A stretch of 64,000 bases of DNA, taken from NCBI RefSeq assembly GCF_905220565.1, contig NC_059412.1, positions 14,232,125 to 14,296,124 of the forward strand. Reading direction: 5' to 3'. The stretch is from Melitaea cinxia. Taxonomy: Eukaryota > Arthropoda > Insecta > Lepidoptera > Nymphalidae. A program made the translations under genes and the position numbers. Positions 57,201 to 63,517 of the stretch are shown in pieces (position 1 is the stretch's first letter; each line of letters opens with the position of its first letter). The notes under the pieces were generated by a model. That model was given only the letters and a program-made list of their open reading frames with translations. It was not told where the DNA came from and did not search any database.

Positions 57201-60200
57201 CTGAAGTGAGGACGATTTATGCAGAACTACCTATTGTTAGAATATGGCCACCCCCTTTCTTCCCGTGGATGTCGTAAGAGGCGACTAAGGGATAACACAG
57301 TTCCGCTACCACCTTGGAACTTAAAAAGCCGACCGGTGGCGGGATAACCATCCAACTGCTGGCTTTGAAATACACAGGCCGAAGACGGGCAGCAGCGTCT
57401 TCGGTGCGACAAAGCCAGCTCTGCGGTCACCAACCCGCCTGCCCAGCGTGGTGACTATGGGCAAAACACATGAGTTCACGCCATATTGGGCTCGAACTTG
57501 TGGACGCCTATGTCCAGCAGTGGACTGTATAGGCTGTAATGATGATGATGATGACCTATTATTAGTATGCTTGAATAAATAAAGAGGGCGTATGTTTGTT
57601 CCAGACGGGAGAGATGTACGTGGACCCCACGTTCCCCGCGTCCCCGCGCTCGCTGTACTACAGCGGCGAGGGCGCCGGGGCCGCGGCGCGTTGGTTGAGG
57701 CCGCAGCAGATACACGTGGACGCCGACCCGCGCCTGCCCTGGCTCGTGTTCCGCGACCCGCGCCCCTCCGACATCTCGCAGGGTGAGTGTCTCAGTGGCG
57801 CGCCCCTCCGACATCTCGCAGGGTGAGTGTCTCTCAGTGGGCGCCCCTCCGACATCTCGCAGGGTGAGTGTCTCTCAGTGGGCGCCCCTCCGACATCTCG
57901 CAGGGTGAGTGTCTCTCAGTGGGCGCCACTCTGACATCTCGCAGGGTGAGTGTCTCTCAGTGGGCGTCCTCCGACATCTCGCAGGGTGAGTGTCTCTCAG
58001 TGGGCGCCCCTCTGACATCTCGCAGGGTGAGTGTCTGAGTGGGGCGTTCCTCCGACATCTTGCAGGGTGAGTGTCTCTCAGTGGGCGTCCCTCCGACATC
58101 TCGCAGGGTGAGTGTCTGAGTGGGGCGTTCCTCCGACATCTCGCAGGGTGAGTGTCTCTCAGTGGGCGCCCCTCCGACATCTCGCAGGGTGAGTGTCTGA
58201 GTGGGGCGTTCCCTCGCAGGGTGAGTGTCTCAGTGGGCGCGCGCTGGTTGTGGGCGTTAAACGTCCGATTTTTATAGCACAAAAATCACTAACAAATAGA
58301 GCCTTTACGGCTGCCTGGACATTTTTATTGCGAACCTTATGTTTCTTAAATTGAATCAGATTATACATGTATATAAACAAATAATTTTTTATCTCAATAT
58401 GGCATGTATCAAAATACATACGATTTCAGTTAAGGAGGAGGGGTCTAAAATATCAGTCTTAAATATCACCAGGAGGGGTGAGGGGCTACAAAGTAGCTAG
58501 AAACCCTATCTCTACCCTTTTTTTGGTATCGCCGGGAAACCCATTTACGGGTGATATCCAGGATGCCCGGGTAGGCGTTCGTAGACCGTATGTCGGCTTC
58601 GGCACTTGGGGGTGCAATACCGACCAAAACCCCTGCGGGAGCCTTCAGCCGCTTCAGCCGCTTTAATCGGAGGCTCTCACGTCCACCTGTGCAGGCGTGC
58701 TGGGCAACTGCTGGCTGCTGTCGGCGCTGGCGGTGCTGGCGGAGCGCTCGGCGCTGGTGCGCGGCGTGCTGCTGCGCGCGGAGCCGGCGCGCGGCGCCTA
58801 CCAGCTGCGGCTGTGCAAGGACGGCCGCTGGCTCACCGTCACGCTGGACGACCTGCTGCCCTGCAACCGGAAGGGCCATCTGGTTTACTCGCAGGTCGTG
58901 ACCCTATTGCTGTCTTCACTGATTTTGTAGACTTAGATTACAGCAGAGAAAGAGAAGAGAAGTCAAGAGGACATGCGCCACATTTCGATGGTAAAGAGAA
59001 TTTTCTAAATCGATGATGGATACCATTAAAAAATTATGAAGTAACACATATTGGAAAATACAGATGAATCACTAATCACCTCTTTTTTGAAGTCGGTTGA
59101 AATGAATTTTTCTATTTCAGGCCAAAAGAAAACAGTTGTGGGTGCCTTTGATAGAAAAAGCTGTAGCTAAACTACATGGCTGCTATGAAGCTTTGGTTTC
59201 CGGCAGAGCAATTGAAGGTACACTATTGCAAACTCGAAATTTTTCCTAACTCTAAAGCTAAACTTTAAAAGTATGTCTTTGTCTTATCTTTTGTGTGGAG
59301 GCAGAGGATTTTTCTCGAATAAGCGCCGTAACTGACTGGTATTGATTCGTGTTTTCATACTAATTGATCATTTTCGCTTAGGTAAAAATTCATTACGATT
59401 CAGATTGCATCATTCACTGCTGGGCATAGGCTTCTTTCTCCATGCAGGAGAAGCGTCGGCCATTAATCCACTACACTGCCCCACAGTGGGTTTTCGGATA
59501 TATTCACAACTATGAATAACGATTTCTTATGTGTATATGATAACAACCACAACCGACAGCTTAACGTACTCTCCGAGACACGGTGTGGGAGACCAAAAAT
59601 GACTGACATCATAACCGGAAAGAAATATTTTTGCAAATAAAAATCCATCTTGAGCTGAAATTAAAGCCGCAAACCGTCGGTGCTTAGACGCCTACATGGC
59701 ACACGCACCACCACTCCAGATCGGCTGATAGATAGGAGTTCAGTAGTGGTCCGTATCCTCAGGCTTGTGCACCCTGACGGGCGCGCCGTGCGAGTCGGTG
59801 TCGCTGCAGGCGGGCGGCGCGGGCGGGGCGGGCGCGCCGCTGGAGCAGCTGGACCGCGACCTGGTGTGGGCGCAGCTGCTGTCCTCGCGGCAGGCCTGCT
59901 TCCTCATGGGGGCCAGCTGCGGCGGCGGCAACATGAAGGTAACTGGCTGTGTGCTCTGACGTGCGAGGCGGAGCAGCTGGACCGCGACCTGGTGTGGGCG
60001 CAGCTGCTGTCCTCGCGGCAGGCCTGCTTCCTCATGGGGGCCAGCTGCGGCGGCGGCAACATGAAGGTAACTGGCTGTGTGCTCTGACGTGCGAGGCGGA
60101 GCAGCTGGACCGCGACCTGGTGTGGGCGCAGCTGCTGTCCTCGCGGCAGGCCTGCTTCCTCATGGGGGCCAGCTGCGGCGGCGGCAACATGAAGGTAACT

Positions 60201-63200
60201 GGCTGTGTGCTCTGACGTGCGAGGCGGAGCAGCTGGACCGCGACCTGGTGTGGGCGCAGCTGCTGTCCTCGCGGCAGGCCTGCTTCCTCATGGGGGCCAG
60301 CTGCGGCGGCGGCAACATGAAGGTAACTGGCTGTGTGCTCTGACGTGCGAGGCGGAGCAGCTGGACCGCGACCTGGTGTGGGCGCAGCTGCTGTCCTCGC
60401 GGCAGGCCTGCTTCCTCATGGGGGCCAGCTGCGGCGGCGGCAACATGAAGGTAACTGGCTGTGTGCTCTGACGTGCGAGGCGGAGCAGCTGGACCGCGAC
60501 CTGGTGTGGGCGCAGCTGCTGTCCTCGCGGCAGGCCTGCTTCCTCATGGGGGCCAGCTGCGGCGGCGGCAACATGAAGGTAACTGGCTGTGTGCTCTGAC
60601 GTGCGAGGCGGAGCAGCTGGACCGCGACCTGGTGTGGGCGCAGCTGCTGTCCTCGCGGCAGGCCTGCTTCCTCATGGGGGCCAGCTGCGGCGGCGGCAAC
60701 ATGAAGGTAACTGGCTGTGTGCTCTGACGTGCGAGGCGGAGCAGCTGGACCGCGACCTGGTGTGGGCGCAGCTGCTGTCCTCGCGGCAGGCCTGCTTCCT
60801 CATGGGGGCCAGCTGCGGCGGCGGCAACATGAAGGTAACTGGCTGTGTGCTCTGACGTGCGAGGCGGAGCAGCTGGACCGCGACCTGGTGTGGGCGCAGC
60901 TGCTGTCCTCGCGGCAGGCCTGCTTCCTCATGGGGGCCAGCTGCGGCGGCGGCAACATGAAGGTAACTGGCTGTGTGCTCTGACGTGCGAGGCGGAGCAG
61001 CTGGACCGCGACCTGGTGTGGGCGCAGCTGCTGTCCTCGCGGCAGGCCTGCTTCCTCATGGGGGCCAGCTGCGGCGGCGGCAACATGAAGGTAACTGGCT
61101 GTGTGCTCTGACGTGCGAGGCGGAGCAGCTGGACCGCGACCTGGTGTGGGCGCAGCTGCTGTCCTCGCGGCAGGCCTGCTTCCTCATGGGGGCCAGCTGC
61201 GGCGGCGGCAACATGAAGGTAACTGGCTGTGTGCTCTGACGTGCGAGGCGGAGCAGCTGGACCGCGACCTGGTGTGGGCGCAGCTGCTGTCCTCGCGGCA
61301 GGCCTGCTTCCTCATGGGGGCCAGCTGCGGCGGCGGCAACATGAAGGTAACTGGCTGTGTGCTCTGACGTGCGAGGCGGAGCAGCTGGACCGCGACCTGG
61401 TGTGGGCGCAGCTGCTGTCCTCGCGGCAGGCCTGCTTCCTCATGGGGGCCAGCTGCGGCGGCGGCAACATGAAGGTAACTGGCTGTGTGCTCTGACGTGC
61501 GAGGCGGAGCAGCTGGACCGCGACCTGGTGTGGGCGCAGCTGCTGTCCTCGCGGCAGGCCTGCTTCCTCATGGGGGCCAGCTGCGGCGGCGGCAACATGA
61601 AGGTAACTGGCTGTGTGCTCTGACGTGCGAGGCGGAGCAGCTGGACCGCGACCTGGTGTGGGCGCAGCTGCTGTCCTCGCGGCAGGCCTGCTTCCTCATG
61701 GGGGCCAGCTGCGGCGGCGGCAACATGAAGGTAACTGGCTGTGTGCTCTGACGTGCGAGGCGGAGCAGCTGGACCGCGACCTGGTGTGGGCGCAGCTGCT
61801 GTCCTCGCGGCAGGCCTGCTTCCTCATGGGGGCCAGCTGCGGCGGCGGCAACATGAAGGTAACTGGCTGTGTGCTCTGACGTGCGAGGCGGAGCAGCTGG
61901 ACCGCGACCTGGTGTGGGCGCAGCTGCTGTCCTCGCGGCAGGCCTGCTTCCTCATGGGGGCCAGCTGCGGCGGCGGCAACATGAAGGTAACTGGCTGTGT
62001 GCTCTGACGTGCGAGGCGGAGCAGCTGGACCGCGACCTGGTGTGGGCGCAGCTGCTGTCCTCGCGGCAGGCCTGCTTCCTCATGGGGGCCAGCTGCGGCG
62101 GCGGCAACATGAAGGTAACTGGCTGTGTGCTCTGACGTGCGAGGCGGAGCAGCTGGACCGCGACCTGGTGTGGGCGCAGCTGCTGTCCTCGCGGCAGGCC
62201 TGCTTCCTCATGGGGGCCAGCTGCGGCGGCGGCAACATGAAGGTAACTGGCTGTGTGCTCTGACGTGCGAGGCGGAGCAGCTGGACCGCGACCTGGTGTG
62301 GGCGCAGCTGCTGTCCTCGCGGCAGGCCTGCTTCCTCATGGGGGCCAGCTGCGGCGGCGGCAACATGAAGGTAACTGGCTGTGTGCTCTGACGTGCGAGG
62401 CGGAGCAGCTGGACCGCGACCTGGTGTGGGCGCAGCTGCTGTCCTCGCGGCAGGCCTGCTTCCTCATGGGGGCCAGCTGCGGCGGCGGCAACATGAAGGT
62501 AACTGGCTGTGTGCTCTGACGTGCGAGGCGGAGCAGCTGGACCGCGACCTGGTGTGGGCGCAGCTGCTGTCCTCGCGGCAGGCCTGCTTCCTCATGGGGG
62601 CCAGCTGCGGCGGCGGCAACATGAAGGTAACTGGCTGTGTGCTCTGACGTGCGAGGCGGAGCAGCTGGACCGCGACCTGGTGTGGGCGCAGCTGCTGTCC
62701 TCGCGGCAGGCCTGCTTCCTCATGGGGGCCAGCTGCGGCGGCGGCAACATGAAGGTAACTGGCTGTGTGCTCTGACGTGCGAGGCGGAGCAGCTGGACCG
62801 CGACCTGGTGTGGGCGCAGCTGCTGTCCTCGCGGCAGGCCTGCTTCCTCATGGGGGCCAGCTGCGGCGGCGGCAACATGAAGGTAACTGGCTGTGTGCTC
62901 TGACGTGCGAGGCGGAGCAGCTGGACCGCGACCTGGTGTGGGCGCAGCATATCTTGTGTTGGTGCTATACTGAAATAATCAGAATATTATTATTTGTAAA
63001 TATAAGCACAATTTGATTAATAAAGTCAAGCATAGTAATACAAATGTCTACACAGACTTCTTGGTTTAGAAATTGTTAGTTTAACGAAAAATAAATACAC
63101 GTGGTATCTCAATGTAGAACTCTCCCCTTTAAAGTTTTTCCGAACCCCCACGCCGCCCCCTTTTGAGCCTAATGTGATTAATGGACGAGCCCTAAAATGT

Positions 63201-63517
63201 AAATGTATTGTGTGATATGCCGTCAATATGTCAATGATAAAATAATAATTAAAGGTGGACGAGGACGAGTATCAGCGCCTGGGGCTTCGCCCTCGCCATG
63301 CCTACTCCGTGCTGGACGTGGCCGAACTAGGTGGCAGCCCGCCTCTGCGTCTACTGCGCCTACGGAACCCCTGGGGACACTACACGTGGAGAGGCGCCTG
63401 GGCGGCTAACTGCCCGCGCTGGACCGAAGCCCTGCGGAGGGCGCTGCCTCCCACTGCGACACCAGCTGCCGAGCGCGATCAGGGCGTCTTCTGGATTAGT
63501 TTCGATGATGTGCTCAA
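41224..63517 (+). CDS. sol: Small optic lobes / calpain-15 protease (partial, 15 exons)
   Basis: An atypical intracellular calpain (cysteine protease) whose Drosophila orthologue is needed for optic-lobe development. The coding join is 41224-41465, 48344-48402, 48473-49742, 50571-50723, 51400-51530, 52314-52440, 53606-53733, 55009-55084, 55362-55504, 55946-56058, 57605-57782, 58695-58894, 59121-59217, 59763-59938 and 63255-63517. All phases agree, with GT-AG throughout, giving 1118 codons so far. Six RanBP2-type zinc fingers (about residues 10-29, 239-259, 533-552, 631-650, 661-680 and 735-754), which bind ubiquitin or RNA in other proteins, precede a calpain core from about 815. The catalytic triad is complete: Cys879 (GNCW), His1046 (RPRHAY) and Asn1069 (LRNPWG). 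The rest of the core and the SOL-homology domain lie past the window. Exon 4 onward is increasingly GC-rich. The family call rests on sequence features and remembered family motifs, not a search. Confidence 0.95.
43108..43255 (-). repeat. RTE-derived short element
   Basis: Minus-strand copy with TCAGCCTATCACAGTCTAC (3' end), CACGCTGGGCAGGCGGG and GGCTTTGTCGCACC (leader). Confidence 0.7.
43478..43550 (+). repeat. tRNA-like head of SINE family 3
   Basis: ACTAGCCCGATAGTGCATTT, then GTTGTGGGTTTGACTCACGC and GAGTCTG. It aligns with 19848-19920. A Helitron begins 6 bp downstream. Confidence 0.6.
43556..43731 (+). mobile_element. Short non-autonomous Helitron
   Basis: TCTATATTAATAAAAATGAA start after an A, and a CTTGGCATCTAG end before a T. 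Only 176 bp. Shares its interior with 941-1253. Confidence 0.75.
44372..44689 (+). mobile_element. Non-autonomous Helitron (TCTAATATATAAAATTCTCG family)
   Basis: Exact TC start preceded by A (44371) and CTAG end followed by T (44690), with GAAACGGCTTGACCGATTTT inside. The best-preserved copy of this family in the window. Confidence 0.85.
45012..45262. mobile_element. Foldback element carrying a tRNA-like sequence
   Basis: Inverted ends of about 47 bp (TTCTAAACATTTTTTAATATCATATC...TCGACCGTTCCAGCGG at 45052-45100, and its complement at about 45214-45262) surround a tRNA-like core. Flanks show AGCTCATA on both sides (44998-45006 region and 45263-45270), an imperfect duplication. Same family as 7569-7898. 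Confidence 0.7.
45088..45159 (-). pseudogene. tRNA-like sequence, 72 nt
   Basis: On the minus strand a 7-bp acceptor stem pairs perfectly (CGTTCCA / TGGAACG). A 3-of-4 D stem, a 5-bp anticodon stem (CCGAC / GTCGG) and a T arm with GGTTCGATC (4 of 5 pairs) follow. The residue before the anticodon position is A rather than the near-invariant T, and the acceptor/T-arm half is part of the element's inverted repeat. I read it as a tRNA-derived relic, not a working tRNA. Confidence 0.55.
45549..45795 (-). repeat. SINE family 1
   Basis: GTAGGTCGGCAAACAAGAGT, GGAGCTCTGGTCAAC, CTGTAAGGTCGAGGTACTA and CCCAGTCGGGC words. The palindromic head is lost. Confidence 0.75.
45971..46102 (+). CDS. sol: Candidate extra sol exon (seventh zinc finger)
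   Basis: A 132-nt GC-rich island in AT-rich intron 1, with acceptor AATGTTGTAG| and donor CTACAG|GTATAT. Read in the phase left by exon 1 (phase 2) it is fully open: SGWSCVGSAPLASRAWRCCC, then GLRNVSASWRCAACDKIAP and HAPVYR. This has W-R-C..C, the Asn, N-x6-C and C-x2-C of a RanBP2-type finger. The first Cys pair is spaced C-x-C or C-C-C rather than C-x2-C. It ends in phase 2, so inclusion or skipping both keep the reading frame. The polypyrimidine tract is weak. Not counted in the 1118-codon model. Confidence 0.65.
46138..46312 (+). repeat. 'GTGTGGTCTAAA' MITE-like element
   Basis: GAAGTAAAACCTCTTTACGC, TTGACTTGGGGTGTAA, GAAGTTGAGAGAGAGAT and ACTTCAGTCGTGTGGTCTAA words in order. Three more copies lie in introns 6, 8 and 10. 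The ends AAGTAAAACTTCT / AGAAGTTTTACTT are inverted relative to each other. Confidence 0.6.
46478..46765 (-). repeat. tRNA-derived SINE (family 2), decayed
   Basis: ACTGTAATATCGCATTGCAG, GGTTTGCCGGATATATTCCC, CTTAACGTGCTCTACGAGGC and ATCGATCCCGCGACC words. Confidence 0.65.
47110..47395 (-). repeat. SINE family 1, well preserved
   Basis: Complete from the T-run (A tail) through GTCACTAGGTCGACAAAC to the CTGTGCCCTACCTCA head. Closest in the window to the SINE that hosts the RTE. Confidence 0.85.
47578..47897 (+). repeat. tRNA-derived SINE (family 2), full length
   Basis: Box A-like TTGCGCAACGG and box B-like GGGTTCGATCCCC, a GTATTGGTCATACAGATG body and GAGCACGTTAAGCAGTCGG. Ends CCCAGCAGTGGGATATTAC. 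The two pol III boxes support a tRNA origin. Confidence 0.85.
48344..48402 (+). CDS. sol: sol exon 2
   Basis: 59 nt between TTTATTTAG| and |GTATAT. Encodes RLSDDEDQASGMTDKDKSDQ, an acidic linker. In phase 2, out phase 1. Confidence 0.85.
48473..49742 (+). CDS. sol: sol exon 3: linker and zinc finger 2
   Basis: 1270 nt after CTTTCCAG|. Encodes a long Ser/Arg-rich, probably disordered region (about residues 101-524) with one finger, KKWACSKCTLENSG..CEAC, at about 239-259. Repeated RRS and PRES type sites could be phosphorylation targets (inference). Ends ACT TC|GTAAGT in phase 2. Confidence 0.93.
49743..50570 (+). other. sol intron 3
   Basis: 828 bp of AT-rich sequence without a recognised repeat. 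CACTACCCAGTGGGGGCAATG near 50452 is a small imperfect palindrome. Confidence 0.6.
50571..50723 (+). CDS. sol: sol exon 4: zinc finger 3
   Basis: Encodes MWQCSECWFAYNAWGARCDV-C (finger at about 533-552), then a Pro-rich tail. Donor AGTAG|GTGAGT lies at the mouth of a tandem repeat that also copies the exon end. Confidence 0.92.
50724..50885 (+). repeat. G-rich minisatellite at the 5' end of sol intron 4
   Basis: Directly after the donor, GCCGAGAAGTAGGAGAGAGG repeats the last 12 nt of exon 4. It is followed by about eight units of GTGGGAGATGGGTAG and variants. A diverged second echo of the exon end (CACGCTATCGCC...CCCGAG...GCCGAGGAGC) lies at about 50917-50965. Runs of GGG could form quadruplex RNA (inference). 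Confidence 0.85.
50966..51399 (+). other. Rest of sol intron 4
   Basis: Unassigned, with an (AT)n microsatellite at about 51206-51240. Confidence 0.6.
51400..51530 (+). CDS. sol: sol exon 5
   Basis: Between GTTTTCAG| and |GTAAGT. Encodes RNNSSSEASCTKPETNRNEP..., a polar linker without a finger. Out phase 1. Confidence 0.88.
51703..52008 (+). repeat. tRNA-derived SINE (family 2), in sol intron 5
   Basis: Head TTAGCGCAACGGTCACAGC, with the middle of the tRNA-like head (box B) deleted, then a complete body ending CAGTGGGATATTACAGGCTG. The remaining intron sequence (52009-52313) is unassigned. Confidence 0.8.
52314..52440 (+). CDS. sol: sol exon 6: zinc finger 4
   Basis: Encodes TWSCGRCTLVNDSGATACAA-C at about 631-650. 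Acceptor TTATTTTAG|, donor ATTG|GTAAGA, out phase 2. Confidence 0.92.
52808..53103 (-). repeat. RTE-derived short element, full length, in sol intron 6
   Basis: On the minus strand it starts TGTGGTTACGGCAGTAAAG, matching the very 5' end of the RTE (TGTGGTTTCGGCACTAAAG). It runs through the leader and jumps to the RTE 3' end, GGAGGCCTATGTCCAGCAGT ... GGCTGAAGTGA. The best evidence that the short family is an internally deleted RTE. Confidence 0.88.
53328..53550 (-). repeat. 'GTGTGGTCTAAA' MITE-like element in sol intron 6
   Basis: Minus-strand copy with GTGCTTTAGACCACACAAC and AAGTTTGCGTAAAGAAGTT. Carries an extra AG-rich segment. Confidence 0.6.
53606..53733 (+). CDS. sol: sol exon 7: zinc finger 5
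   Basis: Begins inside the finger's Trp codon. Encodes WSCSSCTLRNPLSATLCLAC at about 661-680, then VPKHGVPGSSTE. Out phase 1 at |GTAAGT. Confidence 0.92.
53782..54040 (-). repeat. SINE family 1, in sol intron 7
   Basis: AACTAAGTCGGTAAACCAGC ... CCCAGTCGGGCTGCTTCA and a diverged head. Internal deletion of the CCCAATCCCC segment. Confidence 0.75.
54317..54940 (+). repeat. Modular repeat, in sol intron 7
   Basis: TTAACCGACTTCCAAAAAAG start, about three modules, and ATTGAAGTCGG...TTTGCGAGCAAACACAATTA end. The most complete copy with both termini. (AAAAT)n at about 54550-54580. Confidence 0.8.
55009..55084 (+). CDS. sol: sol exon 8
   Basis: 76 nt between AATTTTCCAG| and |GTAAGC. Encodes a basic Arg/Ser/Pro-rich linker, AGRSPSRHTPAPRRASRHK. 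Phases 1 in, 2 out. Confidence 0.85.
55143..55310 (+). repeat. 'GTGTGGTCTAAA' MITE-like element in sol intron 8
   Basis: AACTTCTTTACGCACGTTTG, GTTACGAAAAGTGTGATCGG and CTTCAGTCGTGTGGTCTAAA. It ends about 50 bp before exon 9. Confidence 0.65.
55362..55504 (+). CDS. sol: sol exon 9: zinc finger 6
   Basis: Encodes EWPCSECTYVNPGTALACDM-C at about 735-754, then a linker ending DDDDS. Acceptor AATTCCACAG|, donor TCGC|GTAAGT. Confidence 0.92.
55533..55795 (-). repeat. SINE family 1, in sol intron 9
   Basis: CTAGGTCGGCAAACAAGCAT, TCTAATGGTAAGC and CTTACCCAGTCGGGCTGCTC. Starts 28 bp after exon 9. Confidence 0.75.
55946..56058 (+). CDS. sol: sol exon 10: lead-in to protease core
   Basis: Encodes PEGSDGERQESTPMEILRLR, then EESHAWTQWQEVLAQCAA, the helix just before the calpain core. 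Ends in phase 0 at GCG|GTGAGA. Confidence 0.88.
56100..56275 (-). repeat. 'GTGTGGTCTAAA' MITE-like element in sol intron 10
   Basis: Minus-strand copy: GTGCTTTAGACCACACGGC ... AGCGTGCTTAAAGAAGTTTT. Confidence 0.6.
56276..57063 (+). other. sol intron 10, unassigned part
   Basis: No exon found. A GC-richer block at 56520-56770 looks like an unrecognised retroposon piece (ends CACCAGGTGAGTCAACTTTC). Confidence 0.45.
57064..57204 (+). pseudogene. 5'-truncated RTE copy
   Basis: An open stretch translating SVGRPPARRTDVVGKIAGVG, then RDVWRELGEAYGQQWPALG and a stop. It matches the last 46 residues of the RTE protein at 14351-17311 with about ten differences. Confidence 0.85.
57240..57560 (+). repeat. 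RTE-derived short element, nearly full length
   Basis: GGCCACCCCCTTTCTTCCCG leader start, GCGTCTTCGGTGCGACAAAG, then GGGCTCGAACTTGTGGACGC, CAGCAGTGGACTGTATAGG and a (GATGAT)n tail. It lies 36 bp downstream of the truncated RTE copy and 45 bp before exon 11. Confidence 0.85.
57605..57782 (+). CDS. sol: sol exon 11: start of calpain core
   Basis: Encodes TGEMYVDPTFPASPRSLYY ... WLRPQQIHVDADPRLPWLVF and RDPRPSDISQG, the N-terminal part of the protease subdomain. Ends CAG G|GTGAGT in phase 1. Its last 22 nt and donor are copied into the array that follows. Confidence 0.95.
57761..58238 (+). repeat. About 41-bp tandem array containing 12 copies of the exon-11 donor
   Basis: The unit is CGCCCCTCCGACATCTCGCA-G-GGTGAGTGTCTCTCAGTGG, i.e. 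the last codons of exon 11 plus the splice donor. GCAGGGTGAGTGTCT occurs 12 times, the first being the real exon end. Units vary by substitutions and small length changes (TCTCTCAG/TCTGAG). Confidence 0.92.
58239..58694 (+). other. Rest of sol intron 11
   Basis: Unassigned. 58475-58680 is GC-richer and includes a CAGCCGCTTCAGCCGCTT duplication. No coding support. Confidence 0.5.
58695..58894 (+). CDS. sol: sol exon 12: catalytic cysteine
   Basis: Encodes GVLGNCWLLSALAVLAERSA, with Cys879 the nucleophile, followed by YQLRLCKDGRWLTVTLDDLL and PCNRKGHLVYSQ. Donor CAG|GTCGTG is a weak +3 to +5 match. Out phase 0. Confidence 0.96.
59121..59217 (+). CDS. sol: sol exon 13
   Basis: Encodes AKRKQLWVPLIEKAVAKLHG, then CYEALVSGRAIEG, a highly conserved calpain core segment. 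Acceptor CTATTTCAG|, out phase 1. Confidence 0.95.
59405..59690 (-). repeat. Decayed tRNA-derived SINE (family 2), in sol intron 13
   Basis: TTCACTGCTGGGCATAGGC, TTTTCGGATATATTCAC and CTTAACGTACTCTCCGAGAC words. The tRNA-like head is degraded. Confidence 0.6.
59763..59938 (+). CDS. sol: sol exon 14
   Basis: Encodes LCTLTGAPCESVSLQAGG ... LEQLDRDLVWAQLLSSRQAC and FLMGASCGGGNMK. Acceptor GTATCCTCAG|, donor AAG|GTAACT, out phase 0. Its last 96 nt (residues 1000-1031) form the exonic part of the 128-bp array downstream. Confidence 0.95.
59843..62948 (+). repeat. 128-bp tandem array, 24.3 copies, each with exon 14 end plus donor
   Basis: The period is exactly 128 bp (donors at 59939, 60067 ... 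62883). One unit is 96 nt of exon 14 (32 codons) plus 32 nt of intron (GTAACTGGCTGTGTGCTCTG-ACGTGCGAGGCG). The first unit is the real exon end. The last, 25th, is cut after 34 nt at GGGCGCAG. All copies look identical by eye. Reading through any donor meets the TGA in the intron part. Confidence 0.97.
62949..63254 (+). other. End of sol intron 14
   Basis: AT-rich unique sequence ending in acceptor AATAATTAAAG|, whose pyrimidine tract is poor. Confidence 0.6.
63255..63517 (+). CDS. sol: sol exon 15: catalytic His and Asn
   Basis: Encodes VDEDEYQRLGLRPRHAYSVL (His1046), then LRLLRLRNPWGHYTWRGAW (Asn1069) and RDQGVFWISFDDVLK. Ends CTC AA|GTGAGT in phase 2. The gene continues beyond the window. 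Confidence 0.96.

Noticed and set aside
57658..58419. Minus-strand frames with repeated 'RHSPCEMSEGRPLRDTHPAR' type peptides
   Set aside because: Antisense translation of the 41-bp donor array. The repeat pattern is inherited from DNA repetition.
58466..59016. Several frames over 58466-59016 on both strands
   Set aside because: Shadows of GC-rich exon 12 and its flanks. Only the frame with GNCW and matching splice phases is supported.
59843..62948. Regular repeats resembling a CRISPR array
   Set aside because: There are no unique spacers. The whole 128-bp unit repeats, and the host is an animal nuclear gene.
59949..63016. A ladder of identical 88-codon open frames, one every 128 bp
   Set aside because: They are off-frame readings of the sol exon 14 tandem array, crossing the unit's intron part. 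They are not separate genes.
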